Below, piece by piece: positions 1-3,758 of a DNA stretch of 6,351 nucleotides. The notes below the pieces were generated by a model. It ran no database searches. It was not told the origin of the DNA and saw only the letters and a program-made list of their open reading frames with translations. The stretch comes from DATGHS01 sp035307785. Lineage in GTDB: Bacteria > Planctomycetota > Planctomycetia > Gemmatales > Gemmataceae. The position numbers were made by a program, and so were the translations under genes. The stretch is taken from the NCBI GenBank assembly GCA_035307785.1, contig DATGHS010000201.1, positions 1-6,351 of the forward strand, in the 5' to 3' direction. Numbering within the stretch: the first letter of the stretch is position 1; every line of letters begins with the position of its first letter.

Positions 1-356
1 CGGATCTGAAGTCGCCGCCGTATGGTGCGGTCTCGGAGATCCAGTACCCTCTTGAGCCGGACCCGGACTGCCACAAAAACTCGTGGCATGGCATCCTCCA
101 CCGGCAGGCCATAATAGCGGTTGGAAGCTAAGGTTTCTGCCATCGCCGTCTCGGGCGTCAGGGAAGCATAAACGGCGGCAATGCCGATTGGATTCCAGCG
201 CCCGCCGAATTGCGCGCTGCCCCGGCCTGTCACTAGATCCGCTTCGCTGGCATATTTCGGACTGGTGGAGCGGTATACCACGCCCTCAAAAGCAGAAGGC
301 CTCGCGATCACGTGCAACAGCCGGGTTAACAGTTGTTCCGACGTCGGCTCAGGCAT
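1..356 (-). CDS. RES-domain protein (NAD+-degrading toxin family), 3' end beyond window
   Basis: The minus-strand frame opens with ATG at 356-354 and stays open for 118 codons to the left edge, so the C-terminal part is missing. The protein begins MPEPTSEQLLTRLLHVIARP. It then shows the hallmarks of the RES domain: VYRSTSPKYA with R29, GRGSAQFGGRWNPIG (GGRWN at 51-55), VYAS with Y63, and the acidic ETAMAE segment at 69-74. Characterised RES proteins are toxins that degrade or phosphorolyse NAD+ in the cytoplasm; the conserved Arg, Tyr and Glu line the NAD pocket. They are normally neutralised by an Xre/MbcA/ParS-type antitoxin encoded next to them, usually upstream. No such gene is visible in the 190 bp upstream. 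The ATG lacks a clear Shine-Dalgarno, but it places the homologous region at the usual distance from the N-terminus. Family assignment is strong; toxin function here is inferred. Confidence 0.85.
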   Translation of the reverse strand, partial: MPEPTSEQLLTRLLHVIARPSAFEGVVYRSTSPKYASEADLVTGRGSAQFGGRWNPIGIAAVYASLTPETAMAETLASNRYYGLPVEDAMPRVFVAVRVRLKRVLDLRDRTIRRRLQI

Positions 357-547
357 GGAAGTACCCGGTTGAGGCAGCGAGGTTAAAGTTCCTAGCGACC
401 GTATTGGGACCGCCCAGGTTATTCAAGATTCCGTCGAAATAACTTCGGCTCAACGATAATGGGTGAGCCGCAGGGCCTGTCCCGGCGGGGCTTCCGGCGG
501 GGACAAAGCCCCGCCGCTCGCTTTTGTACTTCTCGCGTCTGCAGATA
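357..547. other. Intergenic gap without a supported gene
   Basis: This stretch separates the membrane-protein stop from the RES start. It holds a GC-rich hairpin (483-516). The only open frame crossing it (minus, 576-349, 75 codons) gives a Pro/Gly/Ser-rich sequence with no helix-turn-helix or other recognisable fold, and it runs 8 bp into the RES gene. I see no convincing antitoxin, RNA gene or strong promoter. Confidence 0.5.
483..516. repeat. GC-rich hairpin with two mutually exclusive foldings
   Basis: CGGCGGGGCTT (483-493) is the exact reverse complement of AAGCCCCGCCG (506-516), giving an 11-bp stem with a 12-nt loop. The loop contains a second CGGCGGGG (495-502) that can pair instead with CCCCGCCG (509-516), an 8-bp stem with a 6-nt loop. 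It lies downstream of the membrane-protein gene in that gene's direction. On that strand it is not followed by a U-run, so it is not a canonical intrinsic terminator. It may slow or end transcription, protect the mRNA 3' end, or be a dispersed REP-like repeat. Confidence 0.6.
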
Positions 548-1021
548 TCAGGCAGGCAGATTGTCGCGTCGTCCACGAATGATCATGCGCACGATTCCCT
601 GACCAAACAGAATCGCCGCGCTGCCGGTCCAGGCCCAATAGCCGATTTCTGTGCCAATCCTTGCTTCAAATTGCGAGATTGCCAGTAACGCCAATACCGA
701 AGCGCTGCCTCCGAAGATCGTTGCAGCACGCCAGTATCCTGCGGCGAGTAATAAGATACCGATCCAAATTGCCGGATTCGCAAACCACGGCGCGCCCAGC
801 GCGCGCCAACCAATGTCGTTTGGTTCGGCGTGGTGCAGAAACTTCCATGATTCGCGAAAAGCAACAGAGCCAGGTCCCAAAGGGGGATGGTTGGACGGCG
901 CGCCGACTCCCTTGGGACTGCTGGTTGAAATTCGAATCGGGGAGCCTACGGGTAAGAAGAAAGACGAGACATAGAGTGTGCAGCTAGCCGCGGCCACCAG
1001 CCAATGAGAGCGCATCCTCAT
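548..1021 (-). CDS. Small integral membrane protein of unknown function (about 4 TM helices)
   Basis: I do not recognise the family. Translated from ATG 1021 the product is 157 aa. Hydrophobic segments lie at about residues 7-25 (WLVAAASCTLYVSSFFLPV), 79-97 (ANPAIWIGILLLAAGYW core), 99-117 (ASVLALLAISQ core) and 127-148 (GYWAWTGSAAILFGQGIV). A Pro/Gly/Ser-rich 40-50 residue loop follows helix 1 and the tail is basic (RGRRDNL), which would be cytoplasmic by the positive-inside rule. Two starts compete. ATG 1042 overlaps the clpS stop as ATGA and would add seven residues (MKCGACE), permitting translational coupling. ATG 1021 has a GGAG eight bases upstream, and I prefer it. A further ATG lies at 1015. 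The gene is probably cotranscribed with clpS; nothing in the sequence ties its function to proteolysis. Confidence 0.7.
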   Translation of the reverse strand: MRMRSHWLVAAASCTLYVSSFFLPVGSPIRISTSSPKGVGAPSNHPPLGPGSVAFRESWKFLHHAEPNDIGWRALGAPWFANPAIWIGILLLAAGYWRAATIFGGSASVLALLAISQFEARIGTEIGYWAWTGSAAILFGQGIVRMIIRGRRDNLPA

Positions 1022-1038
1022 TTCACACGCTCCGCATT

Positions 1039-1356
1039 TCATCCCGGCGCCGGTTCGATAAAGCAGCCCAGCGGGCCAAGGTCGGTTCCGTTGCGCTTTT
1101 CGTGACAGGTGACGATCTGCTCGTGCTTGAGTTCCGCCACTTCCTTTGCCCCGGTCCAGACCACGGACCGTCCGGTCTCGTGTGCTTGCATCATGAGTTG
1201 CACGCACTTTTCCATGGGGTAGCTGAACACCTTCTTCAGCACCTCGACCACGAATTCCATGGAGTGGTGGTCGTCGTTTTCGAGAATGACGTTATACGGC
1301 GGCTGGCGCTTGACCTTGGATTCTTCGCGTGTTTCGGGAACCGTTGCAGGCACCAT
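1039..1356 (-). CDS. clpS: ClpS, N-end-rule adaptor of Clp protease
   Basis: This 105-aa protein matches ClpS across nearly its full length. A flexible, charged N-terminus (1-18) is followed by the folded domain: PPYNVILENDDHHSMEFVVE (19-38), then LKKVFSYPMEKCVQLMMQAH (40-59), and GAKEVAELKHEQI (69-81). In ClpS the Asn-Asp-Asp triplet (N27-D28-D29 here), Met33 and His59 form the pocket that binds the primary destabilising N-terminal residue (Phe, Leu, Tyr, Trp) of a substrate. The adaptor delivers it to the ClpA/ClpC unfoldase; the mobile N-terminal arm engages the ATPase. Here the residues after NDD are HHS rather than the YTP of proteobacterial ClpS, and an extra loop (NGTDLGPLGC, 89-98) precedes the last strand. 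No clp ATPase or peptidase gene is in view. It has its own extended -10 promoter and a GGAGG site (1361-1365) four bases from the ATG. Confidence 0.93.
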   Translation of the reverse strand: MVPATVPETREESKVKRQPPYNVILENDDHHSMEFVVEVLKKVFSYPMEKCVQLMMQAHETGRSVVWTGAKEVAELKHEQIVTCHEKRNGTDLGPLGCFIEPAPG

Positions 1357-1360
1357 GCGA

Positions 1361-1365
1361 CCTCC
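1361..1365 (-). promoter_or_regulatory. Ribosome-binding site of clpS
   Basis: GGAGG on the minus strand lies four bases before the clpS ATG (1356-1354) and fixes that start. The spacing is slightly short but functional in many bacteria. Confidence 0.65.
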
Positions 1366-1389
1366 AATCGTTGGGTGCGGGATAGGGAC

Positions 1390-1398
1390 ATTATAGCA
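1390..1398 (-). promoter_or_regulatory. Extended -10 promoter for clpS
   Basis: The minus strand reads TGCTATAAT: a perfect TATAAT (1395-1390) preceded by the TGn extended -10 motif. It lies 34 bp upstream of the clpS ATG, which leaves room for a short 5' leader containing the GGAGG site. The -35 position falls inside the AT-rich inverted repeat and has no good TTGACA match, as expected for an extended -10 promoter. The assignment is a motif match only. Confidence 0.6.
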
Positions 1399-1404
1399 CC
1401 AGCA

Positions 1405-1545
1405 AAATCCGAAATTCGAATTTCGAAATCCGAAACAAATTCAAATATCAAAATCCAAATTTCCAAACTCGGCAGGTTTCTTGTTGGTGATTTGAATTTT
1501 GGATTTTGGATTTGTTTCGGATTTCGATCTTCGGATTTCGGATTT
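1405..1545. repeat. AT-rich imperfect inverted repeat (two arms of about 60 nt)
   Basis: The left arm (about 1405-1464) and right arm (about 1487-1545) are imperfect reverse complements built from AAATCCGAAA/TTCGAA-type words. An exact 18-bp core pairs TCGAAATCCGAAACAAAT (1423-1440) with its complement at 1510-1527. The spacer of about 22 nt contains CGGCAGG. It fills the gap between the mlaE stop (1553) and the clpS promoter. I recall similar AT-rich words as dispersed intergenic repeats in planctomycete genomes, which is an inference here. A transcript of it would fold into a long hairpin, so it may end or insulate the mlaE operon. Confidence 0.75.
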
Positions 1546-1552
1546 GATTTCA

Positions 1553-2311
1553 TCATGGAATTAACAGTTGTATCAACCGCACGAGCAGCACGTTCGCGAT
1601 CAGCACCAGCAGCGTTGAAAGCTCGACTCCCCGGGTTGCGGCATGGCCCACGCCTTCGGTTCCGCCCTGGGCCTTCATGCCGAAATAGCAACCACTGACG
1701 CCGGTGACGAAGCCGAAGAAGAGCGTCTTCAGAACTGATGGCACGACGTCTTCCATCCGCAAGCCATTCCAGGTGTTCATCTCGTACTGAAGCGAGGTGA
1801 TGGTGCCGGTAAGCATCTCGGCCGCGAATGCGGCCAGGATCGCCAGCACGGCAATGAAGATCGTCAGCAACGGAAGCGCCAGCATGCACGCCAGCACGCG
1901 CGGGCCGATGAGCCGCTTCATGGAAGACTGTCCCATCGATTCCAGGGCGTCGATTTGCTCGGTGAGCCGCATGGCGCCGAGTTCGGCGCCAAGGCTGGCG
2001 CCGGTTCGGCCGGCGACAATTAACCCTGCTCCAATCGGCGCGAATTCCAACACTACCGCCAGCGCCACGGCCGTCGGCAAATATGGGATCGCTTCTTTGC
2101 CGGCCGTACGCACCAGCGGGCCGCGCAGTTGCATCCAAAGCACCAGCCCGATGGCCAGCCCGGCAACAAGCCCCAGCGGCAAGGCGCCAATGAGGATGCG
2201 ATAGAACTGTCGCGTGGTCTCGCGCGGATTGAGCAGACTGGCAGGCAGAACGAGTAATGACTTGTAGCTGAAATAAGCAAAGTGGCCGATCTCTTCCAGA
2301 ATGCGGAGCAT
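1553..2311 (-). CDS. mlaE: MlaE-family ABC permease (lipid/phospholipid transport)
   Basis: The 252-aa product has the length and layout of MlaE/TTG2B/YrbE permeases. An amphipathic N-terminal helix (IGHFAYFSYKSL, 8-19) precedes membrane segments at about 39-62, 75-100, 134-166, 189-212 and 229-252. The family signature between the second and third segments is intact: GRTGASLGAELGAMRLTEQI (101-120), continuing DALESMG to 127, with E110 and the EQIDAL box (118-123) that contacts the ATPase. Such permeases sit in the inner membrane as dimers with an MlaF ATPase and MlaD-type MCE proteins and move phospholipids between inner and outer membranes. No mlaF or mlaD homologue is in the window. I chose ATG 2311 because it gives the normal family N-terminus; the frame continues upstream to 2431, but that part is translated repeat DNA. 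There is no clear ribosome-binding site at 2311. Probably transcribed with the upstream methyltransferase. Confidence 0.88.
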   Translation of the reverse strand: MLRILEEIGHFAYFSYKSLLVLPASLLNPRETTRQFYRILIGALPLGLVAGLAIGLVLWMQLRGPLVRTAGKEAIPYLPTAVALAVVLEFAPIGAGLIVAGRTGASLGAELGAMRLTEQIDALESMGQSSMKRLIGPRVLACMLALPLLTIFIAVLAILAAFAAEMLTGTITSLQYEMNTWNGLRMEDVVPSVLKTLFFGFVTGVSGCYFGMKAQGGTEGVGHAATRGVELSTLLVLIANVLLVRLIQLLIP

Positions 2312-2315
2312 AGTT

Positions 2316-2343
2316 AGTGGTGAGTGGTGAGTGGTGAGTGGTG
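2316..2343. repeat. Four perfect 7-bp tandem repeats (AGTGGTG)
   Basis: AGTGGTG is repeated four times without mismatch at 2316-2322, 2323-2329, 2330-2336 and 2337-2343, ending 5 bp upstream of the mlaE start (on the minus strand, CACCACT units). A copy in opposite orientation (CACCACTCAC, 2406-2415) lies at the 3' end of the methyltransferase gene. Confidence 0.9.
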
Positions 2344-2344
2344 A

Positions 2345-2385
2345 GGCGAGTCGTGACCCGCGGGGCTCGAAGACTCGCCCCGCGG
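2345..2385. repeat. GC-rich hairpin with a competing stem
   Basis: CCGCGGGGC (2358-2366) pairs perfectly with GCCCCGCGG (2377-2385) across a 10-nt loop. A second stem, GGCGAGTC (2345-2352) with GACTCGCC (2372-2379), overlaps the right arm and cannot form at the same time. It sits between the methyltransferase stop and the mlaE start, so a transcript running through would carry one or other fold. No U-run follows on the minus strand. Confidence 0.65.
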
Positions 2386-2397
2386 CTTGTTTGGTCT

Positions 2398-3063
2398 TTA
2401 CCAGCCACCACTCACTCCAACCCATGTCCAATGTCTATCGGATGTCGCTTGTACCGTCTCGGTGCTGAAGCCGGCTTCGGCCACGAGTTCACGAATCTCC
2501 TCGAGCGTCAACGCGGCATGCAGCGATTCGGCAAACATCTTTTGCTGGTGCGCGTTGGCAGTTCCAGCGTAAGCTTGGACCAACAAATCAAGCGTTCGCC
2601 GGTCCGGCGGGCGCATGAGGTCGCGCACGAAGATGGTCCCGCCTTGCCCGCACACGCGCACTATTTCCGCAATGCACTCGAACGGTTCGGGAATATGGTG
2701 GATAATGCTGTTCGAAATCACCGCGGCGAAAGCGCCGTTAGCATACGGCAGCGCCTTCGCGTCTTGCTTCTCGAGCCGGATGTGCTCCGCGAGCCCGGCC
2801 TTCCGTACATTCTCGCGGCCCACGGCCAGCATGTGCTCGGCCATGTCGATGGCGGTGAGTTGCGCTTTGGCGCGCTGGCGGCACAGCTCGATGGGAATCT
2901 GCGCCGTGCCGGTGCCCACGTCAAGAATCGGGTTGCGGCCATTCCAGATGGCCAGGAAATCCGATACGAAGAGGCGATTGACCGAGGAATGGTCCATCGC
3001 GTCGTAATCGCGCGCTTCCGCGGCACTGTCCATCACTTCGGGTTCGAGCACGCGGTCGAGCAT
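2398..3063 (-). CDS. Class I SAM-dependent methyltransferase
   Basis: The 221-aa product has a Rossmann-type methyltransferase fold. Motif I is ILDVGTGTAQIPIEL (46-60), the SAM-binding glycine loop; an acidic residue ends strand 2 in LTAIDMAEHMLAVG (69-82, D73); LEKQDAKALPYANGAF (97-112, D101) is the adenine-contact region; and VISNSIIHHIPEP (115-127) is motif IV of the Methyltransf_11/25 group. GGTIFVRDLMRPPDRRTLDL follows as the post-IV strand and helix. The substrate (small molecule, lipid or protein) cannot be read from the sequence. ATG 3063 lies two bases after the stop of the upstream gene (TGA-AC-ATG), so the two are almost certainly cotranscribed and possibly coupled. The frame extends upstream to 3198, but that part lies inside the neighbouring gene. 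The last codons (TWVGVSGGW) overlap a copy of the GTGAGTGGTG repeat, so the natural C-terminus may have been altered by repeat DNA. Confidence 0.88.
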   Translation of the reverse strand: MLDRVLEPEVMDSAAEARDYDAMDHSSVNRLFVSDFLAIWNGRNPILDVGTGTAQIPIELCRQRAKAQLTAIDMAEHMLAVGRENVRKAGLAEHIRLEKQDAKALPYANGAFAAVISNSIIHHIPEPFECIAEIVRVCGQGGTIFVRDLMRPPDRRTLDLLVQAYAGTANAHQQKMFAESLHAALTLEEIRELVAEAGFSTETVQATSDRHWTWVGVSGGW

Positions 3064-3065
3064 GT

Positions 3066-3467
3066 TCACACCGCCGCGAGTTCGGCCTGTCGGTTGGCCG
3101 GCCGCTCGGGCTTCCGTTCGCGCCGGCTGCGTTCGGTTTTCAGCACTTCCAACAGGTCCGAGCGCAAGTGCCAATCGTGCGGCCCGCGATAGTCCCATTC
3201 ACGAATGACGGCCGACGTGGCGGGATTCAGCCCGGCCACGCGCGTGAGCCAGTTGACGCCGGCCTCATGAACCAAGTGCTCGGTGCGCGGATGGTGCCAG
3301 GCAACATGTGTGGCCAGGCAACCCATGGGCGTGGCCCGCGTGAAGCAGCCATGAATGAGAAGCGGACTCCCCGATTCCAACAGGTCGATGAGCCGGCCGA
3401 GTCCCGCGTCGGTCATGTTCGGAAACCAAACCGTTTGCAGTTCGTGAACCACGTTGGCCGAAAGCAT
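3066..3467 (-). CDS. Conserved-looking His/Cys-rich protein of unknown function
   Basis: I do not recognise a named family. The 133-aa product starts MLSANVVHELQTVWFPNMTD and is predicted soluble. Its centre is rich in possible metal ligands: H39, C41, C50, H54, H58, H59, H64 and H67, within LIHGCFTRATPMGCLATHVA (37-56) and the following WHHPRTEHL. After this comes GVNWLTRVAGLNPATSAVIR (70-89) and WDYRGPHDWHLRSDLLEVLK (91-110). The tail (111-133) is highly charged and likely disordered. Start ATG 3467 is chosen over ATG 3518 because GGAGGA lies seven bases upstream. The gene leads the operon with the methyltransferase 2 bp downstream, which suggests a joint role, possibly as a partner or substrate of the enzyme. 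Codon positions look coding throughout, and the frame shows no interruption. Confidence 0.75.
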   Translation of the reverse strand: MLSANVVHELQTVWFPNMTDAGLGRLIDLLESGSPLLIHGCFTRATPMGCLATHVAWHHPRTEHLVHEAGVNWLTRVAGLNPATSAVIREWDYRGPHDWHLRSDLLEVLKTERSRRERKPERPANRQAELAAV

Positions 3468-3474
3468 GTTCGGT

Positions 3475-3480
3475 TCCTCC
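3475..3480 (-). promoter_or_regulatory. Strong ribosome-binding site deciding the start at 3467
   Basis: GGAGGA on the minus strand is followed by seven bases and ATG at 3467-3465. It is the best Shine-Dalgarno in the window, and the reason the upstream ATG at 3518, which is also very close to the -10 box, is rejected. Confidence 0.75.
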
Positions 3481-3532
3481 GCGAAAAAAGAGATGACGTC
3501 CCTGCCCAGCGATCCCAATTCTGGGACTGGCT

Positions 3533-3538
3533 ATTATA
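3533..3538 (-). promoter_or_regulatory. Candidate -10 box for the leftward operon
   Basis: A perfect TATAAT is present on the minus strand (3538-3533), about 66 bp upstream of the ATG at 3467. The -35 region at the usual distance (about 3556-3562, TTCCCT) is weak. Just downstream, near the expected start of transcription, is a short dyad TCCCA-GAAT-TGGGA (3526-3513) that could be an operator. Confidence 0.5.
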
Positions 3539-3671
3539 CTGCGACCGGCCGGCGAAAGGGAAGTGGGTATGTTGAAATATGTAAGTGATTTGGCAATAAA
3601 TAGTTATGACGATAATCCAGCAGCAAAAAAGTGCCATCTGTCCGCAAAACTATGTTCCGACCAACTTCCGC
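3539..3671. other. Divergent intergenic region
   Basis: The leftward operon and the rightward secreted-protein gene are transcribed away from each other across 3468-3758. This middle part is more AT-rich than the genes and has no supportable ORF. It contains an A-run (CAGCAAAAAAG, about 3621-3631), and both transcription units must be controlled from here. Confidence 0.5.
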
Positions 3672-3699
3672 GTGACATTCACCGCGGCGCTTCTACGAT
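3672..3699 (+). promoter_or_regulatory. Possible sigma-70-type promoter for the secreted protein gene
   Basis: GTGACA (3672-3677, one mismatch to TTGACA) and TACGAT (3694-3699, four of six bases of TATAAT) are 16 bp apart, with the ATG 60 bp downstream at 3759. This is only a motif match, and the gene could use another sigma factor. Confidence 0.3.
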
Positions 3700-3748
3700 A
3701 GTGCTGATTCGATATCCCACCGGAAATTCTCTCCTCTTTCTGCCTTCT

Positions 3749-3753
3749 GGAGG
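3749..3753 (+). promoter_or_regulatory. Ribosome-binding site of the large secreted protein
   Basis: GGAGG lies five bases before ATG 3759. It supports that start over the out-of-frame ATG at 3754. Confidence 0.65.
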
Positions 3754-3758
3754 ATGGC

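Noticed and set aside
483..516. Canonical intrinsic terminator
   Set aside because: The stem is strong, but on the minus strand, where the upstream gene is read, it is followed by GGACAGG rather than a U-run.
349..576. 75-aa minus-strand ORF as RES antitoxin
   Set aside because: Its position would suit an antitoxin, but the sequence lacks a helix-turn-helix and includes the translated GC hairpin.
1102..1698. 198-aa plus-strand ORF
   Set aside because: It crosses clpS antisense, the inverted repeat and the mlaE end; the middle is translated AT-repeat sequence.
1236..2411. 391-aa minus-strand ORF
   Set aside because: It is antisense-of-frame translation across mlaE, the AT repeat and part of clpS, rich in Arg/Ala with no domain; the overlapping MlaE and ClpS frames are clearly real.
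2316..2415. CRISPR array
   Set aside because: The units are 7 bp and contiguous with no spacers, so this is a simple tandem repeat.
2312..2431. N-terminal 40-residue extension of MlaE
   Set aside because: It is encoded by the heptamer repeat and GC hairpin and overlaps the methyltransferase end; family proteins start near MLRILEEIG.
2338..3192. 284-aa plus-strand ORF
   Set aside because: It is the mirror of the methyltransferase gene, with a His/Arg/Val-rich composition typical of shadow frames and no recognisable fold.
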